IMG/VR virus record: IMGVR_UViG_3300021083_000423
Coordinates: 1-28,628 of that record
Source: a virus
DNA: 28,628 nucleotides
Reading direction: 5' to 3' (one strand)
The notes below the pieces were generated by a model. It was not told the DNA's origin. It did not search any database and was given only the letters and a program-made list of their open reading frames with translations. Position numbers and translations under genes: made by a program. This document shows positions 1 through 7,402 of the stretch, in pieces (positions within the stretch are counted from its first letter, which is position 1; each line of letters starts with the position of its first letter).

Positions 1-691
1 GAGCGCCGCAGCTAACGCCGGGGGCCGTGGCCGCGCATCCCGATCCGGCGCTCGTCACTTTATTTGCCGTGATGCCGCCTTGCGTATCTGCGGCGATCGA
101 GGCTTGCCCATTGGCGAATTTCACATGGAATTGACCGCCGGAGCATGACGCGCCGTTTCCCGGCGCCCAGAAGTCCGCACTGCCATAGGACGCATAGAGC
201 GCCGCATAGATCGTTTGCGAAACACAGGCGCCGTTCTCAATCAGATAGCCGGCAGGAGCTTTTGCCGCGGGACCGGCGAAGACGATCTCATTACCAACAG
301 GATCGGTCCCCGTCGCCGGATTCTGCTGTACGAATTCCGTGCCGTCATAGGCGAGATCGGCCATCGTATTGAGCGTGAGATCGCCGCCGGCAATGGCGAC
401 CAGGGTTCCCCCCGAAGAGCGCAGCACATTGATTCCGCTGGCGATCGTGGTGTTGCCGCCATTCGTTTCGATCGTCGCCGTTACGCCACCTGCGATATTG
501 GTGGCCGGCGGCAGGAACCGCAGCGACACGAACAGTAAATCCGACATCGCGCGGATGTTTTCCACGTCAATGGTCAACGTCGTGCAGGGCGAATTGCACG
601 TCACCGAATAGACCGCGCCGGCGCGCGCGGGTGCCGACACCACGATCATGCACAGCGCCGCGACAGCGGCGCCGATCAACGATTTGCGCAT
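1..691 (-). CDS. Exported tail-collar-like fibre protein, 3' end outside window
   Basis: Reading leftward from ATG at 689-691, the frame stays open to the window edge (230 residues, no stop), so the gene is cut by the edge. The start is supported by a strong Shine-Dalgarno AAAGGGA about 8 nt upstream, which overlaps the stop of the preceding gene. Residues 1-24 form a classical signal peptide: MRK, a hydrophobic run, then a cleavage site after PARA. Residues about 145-190 (APAGYLIENGACVSQTIYAA...) resemble the phage tail collar domain (PGWLxCDGxxxSxxxYxxL), which ends short tail fibres. The middle part is beta-rich and Thr/Gly-rich. It is the last member of the tail operon seen here. A Sec signal on a virion-type protein is odd: it could be a periplasmic or surface protein, or a fibre borrowed from a host gene. 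The collar call is by eye. Confidence 0.75.
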   Translation of the reverse strand, partial: MRKSLIGAAVAALCMIVVSAPARAGAVYSVTCNSPCTTLTIDVENIRAMSDLLFVSLRFLPPATNIAGGVTATIETNGGNTTIASGINVLRSSGGTLVAIAGGDLTLNTMADLAYDGTEFVQQNPATGTDPVGNEIVFAGPAAKAPAGYLIENGACVSQTIYAALYASYGSADFWAPGNGASCSGGQFHVKFANGQASIAADTQGGITANKVTSAGSGCAATAPGVSCGA

Positions 692-704
692 GCGCTATTT
701 CCCT

Positions 705-1388
705 TTAGCTTGACGACGGATAGGCCGGATTCATCGACCAGATACCGGCATTGGTTCCAGTCGAGACGAACTCGAATCCCCAGGTCCAGCCGTTTTGCGT
801 CAGCTTCGCGTTACCCGGCAGGCCGGCGATGCTCTGTCCGGAATTCGGAATCATCGTCACCGGATAGGATTGGAAATTGCCGACCGCGTCAGCGATTTTG
901 ATGGTCTGGCCATTGGCCGGCGTGACCGGAAACGTAATATTCATTGCCGCCAAGCCGGTCGTGCGATTGAGCATCACCATGCCGTCGTTATTGCTCAATG
1001 TGAACGAGGCCGATGAAGTGACGATGCGCGCCGGATTGGCTTGCTGATTCTGCGTGAACGTCGCCTGTGTCCCCGCGGTCGGCTGCATGTAGAAATAATC
1101 CCCTGCCAGCCAATTCAGCGCCGTGGTGTTTTCCTGCGCCCGCACCATGGCCGTGACCTGGTCGCCGGTCATTTCCGTGACCAACACGACTTCGCTCAAC
1201 AATCCGGTACCGGCATCGATCAACGTTGCGACATAGCCATAACCCGAGGTCGGAGCGGGAAATTCCGCACCGGTTCCGGATGCGAGTTGCGCCGTCACCG
1301 CGGTATTGCTGATCGGTCCGGCGAGCGTCGCTTTTGCCAGATTGGCGAATTGCAGAATGACGTCATAACCGGAGATATTCGCGGCCAT
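705..1388 (-). CDS. Putative tail fibre / baseplate-distal structural protein
   Basis: This 227-aa protein starts with AAGGA about 9 nt before ATG, and that Shine-Dalgarno overlaps the end of the upstream small gene. The first 15 residues (MAANISGYDVILQFA...) look like an adaptor segment. The rest is rich in Thr, Asn, Gly and Ala without charged clusters, as in phage fibre shafts and tips. It lies directly after the DUF2612 baseplate gene and a 65-aa gene, and before the collar-type protein. That is where contractile-tail phages of this type keep fibre and receptor-binding genes. No enzymatic motif or membrane segment is visible. Function is inferred from position and composition. Confidence 0.7.
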   Translation of the reverse strand: MAANISGYDVILQFANLAKATLAGPISNTAVTAQLASGTGAEFPAPTSGYGYVATLIDAGTGLLSEVVLVTEMTGDQVTAMVRAQENTTALNWLAGDYFYMQPTAGTQATFTQNQQANPARIVTSSASFTLSNNDGMVMLNRTTGLAAMNITFPVTPANGQTIKIADAVGNFQSYPVTMIPNSGQSIAGLPGNAKLTQNGWTWGFEFVSTGTNAGIWSMNPAYPSSS

Positions 1389-1394
1389 CGCCGG

Positions 1395-1592
1395 TTATCC
1401 TTCGCTCTTGAAACAGCGTTTCATGGTCTCGGCATCGCCCCGCCGGACCGCGTCGAGATAGGTTCCCGCGGAATCGATGCCGCTGAACGTCCCCTTGTTT
1501 TTTCCGGCGTACAGAATTTGCGTTCCGCGCTGTGTGCCATATTCCTTTTCGAGGGCAGTCCTGATTTCTTCGCCTTTGGCTGTCAACGGCAT
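1395..1592 (-). CDS. Small conserved phage protein (MPLTxKGEEI type)
   Basis: This 65-aa basic protein begins MPLTAKGEEIRTALEKEYG and contains ILYAGKNKGTFSGID. From memory this pattern matches a widespread family of 60-80 aa phage proteins (MPLTKKGxEIxxxMxxEYGxxKGxxVFYASxNKG) of unknown function, often found among structural genes. It is mostly helical and charged at the N-terminus and has no signal or membrane segment. The 5-G tract upstream (spacing about 10 nt) overlaps the end of the DUF2612 gene and may act as ribosome binding site. The TAA stop overlaps the ribosome binding site of the next gene. Confidence 0.75.
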   Translation of the reverse strand: MPLTAKGEEIRTALEKEYGTQRGTQILYAGKNKGTFSGIDSAGTYLDAVRRGDAETMKRCFKSEG

Positions 1593-1598
1593 TGTTCG

Positions 1599-2672
1599 TT
1601 AACCCCCGCCTGAGATGCTGAAACTGTAGAGGAACGGCAATTGCAGCACGCCGGCCTGAAATGCTTCGACGAAAATCTCGGCATTCGGCAGCGGCGGATA
1701 ATCGAATTCCGGGGTGGCGATCCACGAATTGTAGACGGCGCCGTTATAGGCGAACCCGTTGTAGAGCGCCCCCGTGACATTCACGGTTTGCGTCAACAAC
1801 CGGATTGCTATTTGATTGCCGACGCCGAACGTGACGCTGATCTGATCGGTATTATCGATATTCGGCGATGTGCCGTTTTCGCCCGTGAGCCACCGCATGA
1901 TGCGCCGCTTGAGCCACAGCACATTGAACTGCCGGCCGTCACCCTGGTACAGATTCCAGGTCATGCACCGCTTGAATATATCATCGGAGGTCGCGACGAC
2001 GTTGCTCGGACCAACAACAAGACGTTCATTGTACGGTATTTGATTGTACAGGAACGAATTATAGGTTCCGAGATAGGCGTTCTGCCCCGACGACAGCGCC
2101 GGCCTGGTCTGGCCGTATAGCCCCTGAGCGATCCAATCCAGCAAATCTCCCGATATCGTATCCGAAGTGTAGATCGGCAGATTGATCGTATTGAACCAAT
2201 CGAGATAACCTTGCGCGATCGAATTGTAGGAACCGACGAACGCCTGCAAATCGTCGTCATCGTTGTACTCGACATAGAGATAGGACAGCGCATAGCCGAG
2301 AACCGAAAGGGGACCAATCGGCGGAAACGCCGATGGCTGAGGCGGCACCGGCGGATAAGGCGTCGCCGGCTGAACGACAATGACCGAAAACGAATGCCCC
2401 GCGGTCGCGGCGTTGACGCTGATATTATCAGTCAGATTCGACGGAACAAAGAAACTCTCGCCCGGCTGCAAAGGAAACGTCGTCGCGCTTTCGCTCAATC
2501 CCGCCGGATTGACGAGGTCGATGAACAGCGGCTCGACTATGGCGATGCCCTGGTCTATGGCGAGATAGGGATTGGTGATCCTACCCCCGAGAGCGCCCGC
2601 ATAGACCGCGACAACCGGCTGCCCGGCAAACGTGACGGACGATGCGACGCCGGGATAGATACTGACGGCCAT
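1599..2672 (-). CDS. DUF2612-type baseplate protein
   Basis: The protein has 357 residues. Residues about 130-350 carry the DUF2612 signature by eye: YLDWFNTINLPIYTSDTISGDLLDWIAQGLYG, then NVVATSDDIFKRCMTWNLYQGDG and FNVLWLKRRIMRWL (fragments of the full run). DUF2612 proteins follow baseplate J in many myovirus-like operons and are thought to be baseplate wedge/tail-fibre-attachment components. The first ~115 residues are an extra beta-rich domain ending in a proline-rich linker (residues about 104-118), unlike the ~200-aa core form. The gene starts with AGGG 5 nt before ATG and is separated from the baseplate J stop by one base (TGA-C-ATG), so translation is coupled. Confidence 0.85.
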   Translation of the reverse strand: MAVSIYPGVASSVTFAGQPVVAVYAGALGGRITNPYLAIDQGIAIVEPLFIDLVNPAGLSESATTFPLQPGESFFVPSNLTDNISVNAATAGHSFSVIVVQPATPYPPVPPQPSAFPPIGPLSVLGYALSYLYVEYNDDDDLQAFVGSYNSIAQGYLDWFNTINLPIYTSDTISGDLLDWIAQGLYGQTRPALSSGQNAYLGTYNSFLYNQIPYNERLVVGPSNVVATSDDIFKRCMTWNLYQGDGRQFNVLWLKRRIMRWLTGENGTSPNIDNTDQISVTFGVGNQIAIRLLTQTVNVTGALYNGFAYNGAVYNSWIATPEFDYPPLPNAEIFVEAFQAGVLQLPFLYSFSISGGG

Positions 2673-2673
2673 G

Positions 2674-4113
2674 TCAGCCCTGCGTCACGGTTATTAGACC
2701 GGAATCGGTCGTGAAGTAGCTTTCCTGCACGGTGCTATTCGGTTCGCCATAGATCAGCGTTCCCGACGCCTCGACGCCGACGCCGTTGATCGAGACCGCG
2801 AACGTCAATTCGGAAATCAGTTGCGTCGACAGAATTCCCGCGACCGCGGTTGCAAATACCGTCTGCATGTCGATGATGTTGAGCGGCTGACCGACGGTCA
2901 GGCCATTGACGTAATCAGCCAAAGCCGCCGAGGCCAATTGCGCAACGGACGCCGGGGACACGACGTTGGTCGAGATCGTGTTCCAGGTGACCGTCATGGC
3001 GACGGTCAAGGCCGGTGGATTGACGAAGATCACGTTGTAGGTATTGGGGAAGTTGTTGATCGATACCGTGATATTACGAAGGTCGGGAATGACGATGCCG
3101 CTGCCGGAATACGTGGCGCCGCCACTCGGGGTGAACGCCACTGTGAATGTCGTCGGCGACACGATGGTCGCCGCATATTCGACGTTGTTGAGATTGGTGA
3201 GATTTCCCGTTCCCTGGATACTCTGCATGACCACGACTTGGCCGGTAACGTAGCCGTGTAATTTGTCGGTTGTGATCAGCGCCGGATAAGCCGAACCGAT
3301 GGAAACGATATTCAGCATCGAACCCTTCAACAGCGAGACATCGCCAACGCCCCTCATGATCGCATAGCCGACCTGATAAGGATCCCCGCCCCCGACGATG
3401 ACTTCCCAGCCGCCGCCGGTTTGCTGCGCCATCGAAACGAGGCGCTGCTGCACGTTCGGCACTTGCGCCAGTTGCGTCTTGGTCAGCGACGGCAAGCCCT
3501 GGCATACGGCCATCAAGGCCTGCAGCACAGATTGCCGATAACCTTCTTCCGTCTGCGCCGCCCCGCCCGGCGTTCCCGCGGTCGGATTATCGACCGACAA
3601 TGTGATGGACGAGGGATAGGACGATATGATCTGCGTGACCGTCCTGGACGGAACACCCCAACTCCCTGTCTGCGTCGCAACCGCATAGAGCGGCAATGAT
3701 TGTCCGCCGGCCCCGATGACGCCGCCATTCTGGACGATGTACTGATAGACGCCGTCGGAAACGACCAAGTTCTGATTGATGACGAATCCGACCGTTCCGG
3801 AAAACACCACATAGACGCTGGTGTTGGTGGCCCCGGCCTGCGGAACGCCGGTCATCGCGCCGTACTGCGTCAATATCCATTCATTGGCGGAATACGGCGA
3901 GATCGAATCAAGCGTTTCGATTCTCGCCTGATCGATCAGCGACAGGCCGCCGAGCTGCGTATCGAGCAAATCCTCGATCAAAGAGGCCGGGAGATTCGCC
4001 GTATAGTTCGGATTGGTCGGGGTGACGCCGTTGATCAGCGTCGCCCGCAACGTTGAAACCGGCGTCGGTTGCGGCCCGGCCGCCGTCACGACAACCGGGA
4101 TATCCGTCGCCAT
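2674..4113 (-). CDS. Baseplate J-like protein with inserted beta-rich module
   Basis: This 479-aa protein is a baseplate wedge component like P2 gpJ and T4 gp6. Evidence is the N-terminal LPASLIEDLLDTQ region, the core ending TPGGAAQTEEGYRQSVLQAL (residues 181-200), and the C-terminal VSINNFPNTYNVIFVNPPA segment after residue 350. Residues about 271-343 (ALITTDKLHGYVTGQ...SPTTFTVAFTPSGGATYSG) interrupt the core and resemble the HG...N...TTF module also found in the sheath, in the 161-aa tail protein and after the amber codon in the decoration protein. A GAGG sequence 6 nt before ATG supports the start. The gp25-like gene lies 8 nt upstream and DUF2612 directly downstream, the usual order for this module. 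Confidence 0.92.
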   Translation of the reverse strand: MATDIPVVVTAAGPQPTPVSTLRATLINGVTPTNPNYTANLPASLIEDLLDTQLGGLSLIDQARIETLDSISPYSANEWILTQYGAMTGVPQAGATNTSVYVVFSGTVGFVINQNLVVSDGVYQYIVQNGGVIGAGGQSLPLYAVATQTGSWGVPSRTVTQIISSYPSSITLSVDNPTAGTPGGAAQTEEGYRQSVLQALMAVCQGLPSLTKTQLAQVPNVQQRLVSMAQQTGGGWEVIVGGGDPYQVGYAIMRGVGDVSLLKGSMLNIVSIGSAYPALITTDKLHGYVTGQVVVMQSIQGTGNLTNLNNVEYAATIVSPTTFTVAFTPSGGATYSGSGIVIPDLRNITVSINNFPNTYNVIFVNPPALTVAMTVTWNTISTNVVSPASVAQLASAALADYVNGLTVGQPLNIIDMQTVFATAVAGILSTQLISELTFAVSINGVGVEASGTLIYGEPNSTVQESYFTTDSGLITVTQG

Positions 4114-4121
4114 TTACGGCC

Positions 4122-4496
4122 TCACTGCGGTATTTGATTTGGTGGCGAAGCCGTCAACGGCAGATCGAAATTCAGTTGCGCCCCGGCCAACGTCGTTACC
4201 GCGATATTGTAGGTCGGCGGATTGCTCCCGGCCTTTGCGATCAGCAACGACGCAAAGTACGGCGCGAACTGCTGTTGCGTGCGCGAGATATAATAATCCG
4301 GCGCAACTTGCTGCATTACCGATTGCTGGCTCGGCAACCCGAAATTACCAAACCACGGACTTTCGTTGAGATTGAGCAACAGGACCTGGCAAAGGGTGAC
4401 CAGATAGACGAGCGAATTATCGCCATTGGCCGCCGTCTCGATCGTCACCCATGTTTTCGTTCCATCGGCGTTGCGCGCGCGCGCGTAGGTGCGCAT
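4122..4496 (-). CDS. Baseplate wedge protein, gp25/GPW-like
   Basis: This 124-aa protein precedes baseplate J, where gp25/gpW-like wedge proteins usually lie. The sequence starts MRTYARARNADGTKTWVTIE and contains LLLNLNESPWFGNFGLPSQQ, a pattern (LNxxPWFGxxGLP) found in small baseplate proteins of Bcep781-like phages. Such wedge proteins link the central hub to the sheath. ATG follows the spike gene stop by one base (TGA-A-ATG), indicating coupling. No other motif is visible. The identification rests on position plus the LNESPW signature. Confidence 0.72.
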   Translation of the reverse strand: MRTYARARNADGTKTWVTIETAANGDNSLVYLVTLCQVLLLNLNESPWFGNFGLPSQQSVMQQVAPDYYISRTQQQFAPYFASLLIAKAGSNPPTYNIAVTTLAGAQLNFDLPLTASPPNQIPQ

Positions 4497-4497
4497 T

Positions 4498-5112
4498 TCA
4501 TTCGCCCATCAGAACTGTCGTGAGCTGCGCGCTGCCCATGGTCTGCGACGGCGGAGCGCCATTGCTGGGATGCGTGTGGGTGTTCATGAATTCGACAAAA
4601 GCCGCTGTGACCAATGCCAACGCGCTTCCGCTACCGACCACCGAGACGGTCGTTTCATTGAGCGTGAACGTGACGGCCTTGTCCGCGGTGCGCAGAATGA
4701 CGCCGGTCGGTCCACTGATTTGCGCCTTGCCCGGATCGTCCGGCGTCCATGATGCATTACCGACCGGCACGAACACCAAGGCGGACAAATTGCCGATCGG
4801 CGATTGAAGCATCGGCGTTCCGGCGCCGAGCCCACTGATCCCACCCAACGCTACATCGGCCGGCACCACAATTCCAGTGTCTCCGATCTGCACCGGCTCC
4901 CTGATCCAGCGCGAGTTCGCCACCGGACATGTCACATTCGGCAATGACGATTGTCCCTGCACCTGAAACGATACGGTAACGATCCAACCATCGACTGCCA
5001 CGACGGAAACCGGCAGCGTCTTGCCGAGTTGTGCGATCGCATCCAACGCCTGCTGCTGCGCTGCGGCATTGAACGAGACGGCGAACGGAGTTTTTTGCGC
5101 CTGGTTCGCCAT
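4498..5112 (-). CDS. Baseplate spike, Gp138-type with HTHP metal motif
   Basis: This 204-aa protein is a short membrane-piercing spike that caps the tail tube. Residues about 30-120 look like an OB-fold domain (Gp138 N-terminal type: VAVDGWIVTVSF, VQIGDTGIVVPADVALGG). Then comes a repetitive beta-helical stretch (SGPTGVILRTADKAVTFTLN), and near the end HTHPSNGAPPS. An HxH pair close to the tip is the iron-binding motif seen in phage spike tips such as phi92 gp138 and P2 gpV. The gene follows the hub gene (stop, one base, ATG) and precedes the gp25-like wedge gene, as expected for a hub-spike-wedge cassette. Confidence 0.88.
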   Translation of the reverse strand: MANQAQKTPFAVSFNAAAQQQALDAIAQLGKTLPVSVVAVDGWIVTVSFQVQGQSSLPNVTCPVANSRWIREPVQIGDTGIVVPADVALGGISGLGAGTPMLQSPIGNLSALVFVPVGNASWTPDDPGKAQISGPTGVILRTADKAVTFTLNETTVSVVGSGSALALVTAAFVEFMNTHTHPSNGAPPSQTMGSAQLTTVLMGE

Positions 5113-5113
5113 C

Positions 5114-6157
5114 TCAGCTTTGCGCCGCTTGGTTCAACTGCACCGCGTCGACCACCGTCACCCACGCATCGGCGCTGGCCTCGCGATATTTTCCGACCGA
5201 GCGGATTCGAGTGATCTGATAGGTGCCCTGAAACGCCAAGCCGGTTTTCGACAGGATCGATGATCCCGGCGTGTTGATCGGATTGAGCCCCTGCGGCAGA
5301 ATAATCGATTGCCCGATTTTCAGATCGGCGCGCATCGGCGTCTTGAAGTTGATTCCCGTTCCTAACCAGGTCGGCTGACCGATGAAATCTTGAAACTGCA
5401 ACTGCTTCGGCTTGGCCGCGGTCGCCACCGTTCCGTCGGTGACATAAATCGTGCTGGTCGAAGGGTCATAGGACATGCTGATGCCGGAATAGTTCGGCAG
5501 ATTGAGAACGGTCCTGCTCCGCTGATTGACGTAGTTCGCGAGTTGATCGAGCGAATCGACCGAATGCGGATCCTGATTTTGGTTCGTCAGCACCAAATTC
5601 GGGCTGATATTGATCTTTACGGTAACGCCGGGAAACGCGTTGGACAGCGAGGCTTGGATCGCCTGCGCCATCGTCGTGCCCTTGAGCCAGTTCCAGGAAA
5701 TATTCGCCGGCTGGGCGTTCGACCCGAAGAGAGGTTTTCCGTTGTTAGCGTGACCCGGCAAAATGGTCATGCTCAGATATTGCTCGGTCCCGATCCAGTT
5801 GCCCCACGCCGGAAAGATGTTGCCCTTCGCCAGCAGCCCCGCATACGGCGCTTGTGCTGTCGCCAAGGGCAGCCCGTTCGCCATGCCGCCATAGATATCG
5901 ATGTTGAAGCCGTTAAGATTGGACGATTGCTGAATCTCTTGCAGCGACACGCCCCAGATCGTCAACGACCCGTTGCCGACCGCTGCACCAAAATTATAGG
6001 AAAAGATATCGAGCTCGATATCCAGGGCGCCGGGAAGCGTCTGCCCGTTGACGATCGAAGTGTAGGACGCACCGCCAAGATCGACTCCCTGCATGCTGGG
6101 AGGGACCCAGACTTTGCCGGTTGTCGGATTGGTGATGACGATTCGGTACATCCTCAT
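5114..6157 (-). CDS. Baseplate hub protein
   Basis: This 347-aa protein sits immediately before the spike gene, the place of the gp27/gpD-like hub that carries the spike. It is rich in beta strands: IVITNPTTGKVWVPPSMQG at the start, a central SWNWLKGTTMAQAIQASLSNAFPG segment and a C-terminal ITRIRSVGKYREASADAWVT stretch. Hub proteins of other phages have similar 'DLKIGQSIILPQG' segments near the C-terminus. The start has two nearby ATGs (6157 and 6151). The first lies 2 nt after the upstream TAG and is used here, but the second is possible. No enzymatic motif is visible. Confidence 0.75.
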   Translation of the reverse strand: MRMYRIVITNPTTGKVWVPPSMQGVDLGGASYTSIVNGQTLPGALDIELDIFSYNFGAAVGNGSLTIWGVSLQEIQQSSNLNGFNIDIYGGMANGLPLATAQAPYAGLLAKGNIFPAWGNWIGTEQYLSMTILPGHANNGKPLFGSNAQPANISWNWLKGTTMAQAIQASLSNAFPGVTVKINISPNLVLTNQNQDPHSVDSLDQLANYVNQRSRTVLNLPNYSGISMSYDPSTSTIYVTDGTVATAAKPKQLQFQDFIGQPTWLGTGINFKTPMRADLKIGQSIILPQGLNPINTPGSSILSKTGLAFQGTYQITRIRSVGKYREASADAWVTVVDAVQLNQAAQS

Positions 6158-6159
6158 GA

Positions 6160-6645
6160 CTACGGATTGACCTCAAACTGTCCATTCCGAAACGCCAGCG
6201 TCGAGGTCGTGAAATACCCCGCGACAAGATTAACGATCCAATCGACGATCCCGACCGTCGTCACCGCAGCCGGCGGCTGGATCAACGGATAGGTCAGCGT
6301 CATCTCATCAACGACCAACGCCAGCACATTGCCGTTATAGGCCGTGGGATTACATCCGCTGATCAGAACAGCAACCGTGAGCCATTGCTGATAGTCGTGC
6401 GGGGTTGCCGTCGTTAGCGTCACCGTGCCGTTGGCCCACGAAACTGATGCGATCGGAATGCTCGGCGGCGACGACACCAGAGGGATTGTCACGACCGGCG
6501 TGCCGTCAAGCGCCGTAATGACCGCATAGTTGCGCTGGCCGTACAAGTTCCACGGCACCGTCACCAGATAGATATTACCGTCGAACGTCGGCTGAAACGA
6601 GAATGGCGCCGACGGCGAGGGAACGTAGGGATAATAGGTCGTCAC
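6160..6645 (-). CDS. Small baseplate/tail protein with inserted module
   Basis: This 161-aa protein starts with GTG that overlaps the upstream stop as GTGA, a coupling arrangement. Residues 13-60 (APFSFQPTFDGNIYLVTVPWN, NLYGQRNYAVITALDG...TIPLVSSPP) and the last 30 residues look like a ~100-aa tail protein of Bcep781-type phages (WNxxGQRxY signature). Residues about 65-131 (IASVSWANGTVTLTTATPHD ... NPTAYNGN) separate the two halves and match the W-S/A...HG/HD...YNG module found twice in the sheath. The protein is probably a hub-associated baseplate component. Function is inferred from its place between the tape measure and hub genes. Confidence 0.7.
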   Translation of the reverse strand: MTTYYPYVPSPSAPFSFQPTFDGNIYLVTVPWNLYGQRNYAVITALDGTPVVTIPLVSSPPSIPIASVSWANGTVTLTTATPHDYQQWLTVAVLISGCNPTAYNGNVLALVVDEMTLTYPLIQPPAAVTTVGIVDWIVNLVAGYFTTSTLAFRNGQFEVNP

Positions 6646-7388
6646 AGCGGTGAGCCGCTAAAGCCCGACGGGGATGCCGAATTCGCCGCGGATGTCGAGG
6701 CAGCTGCCGGCGATATCGAACCGGCAGCAAGACTTGAAGGCGTCGCCGTTGTGCTCTGTGTGTTCCAGTCAGATGGACTCTGCCCTTGCAGCATCGCGCC
6801 GCCGGAGATTTTCGCCAGCAACGAATTCTGCGCGGCTTGCGCATCGGCCTGTGTCAGCAGCGGAAAATAGAAATCCCATTGCCAGCCGATCATGGCCTGC
6901 TTCGAGACCGCGGGCGAGATATCCCGCAATTCCAGCAGCAGTCCGCCGGTATAATATTGCACCGGCGTCGCGACGATATAGGTTCCACCCGACGCGTTAT
7001 GTTGTTTGAGTGTGGCCGCCAGCGCGCTCATGATGCTGAGCTTTGTTTGATATCCACCCGCCGCCGAGGCCGGCGCCAGCATCAGGATAGAGACATTGAG
7101 CGGATCGGCGATCGTCGCATTGGCCGCCACCGCCTGATTGGCGAAGGGATATGTGCCCACCTTTTGTCTGATCAGCGTCGATCCGGACAGCGGTTGAAAG
7201 TTCGCGAAATAGTCGTCGAGCCCGATATTCGACCCGCCCAACAGACCGAACGTGAAATCCTGCGCCTGGATGATCGAGATGACCGGCAGCATGCCGCCGG
7301 GGATATTCGAGGCGATGCCGTTCGCGAGAACGATCGGGGATTTCTGGAACGCCAGGGCATAGTTGGCGAGACCGGTGGAGATCGCCAT
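6642..7388 (-). CDS. Tail/baseplate protein following the tape measure
   Basis: This 248-aa protein lies directly after the tape measure gene and before the hub cassette. Its first ~185 residues (MAISTGLANYALAFQKSPIV, AQDFTFGLLGGSNIGLDDYF, GWQWDFYFPLLTQADAQAAQ) resemble the conserved protein at this place in DUF3383-sheath phages, likely a distal tail or baseplate-tube junction protein. The last ~50 residues are a Ser/Ala/Pro-rich, probably disordered tail. AAGGGA about 10 nt upstream of ATG supports the start. No catalytic motif is seen. Confidence 0.7.
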   Translation of the reverse strand: MAISTGLANYALAFQKSPIVLANGIASNIPGGMLPVISIIQAQDFTFGLLGGSNIGLDDYFANFQPLSGSTLIRQKVGTYPFANQAVAANATIADPLNVSILMLAPASAAGGYQTKLSIMSALAATLKQHNASGGTYIVATPVQYYTGGLLLELRDISPAVSKQAMIGWQWDFYFPLLTQADAQAAQNSLLAKISGGAMLQGQSPSDWNTQSTTATPSSLAAGSISPAAASTSAANSASPSGFSGSPL

Positions 7389-7402
7389 GACTCAGTTTTC
7401 CC

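Noticed and set aside
3280-3295. CCGGATAAGC matches to the terminal repeat of the small element here and near 25030
   Set aside because: Only 10 bases agree and no inverted partner or target duplication is present; chance matches.
5390-6292. 300-codon plus-strand frame opposite the hub gene
   Set aside because: Arg-rich composition, no ribosome binding site, and complete overlap with a gene whose position and start are well supported.
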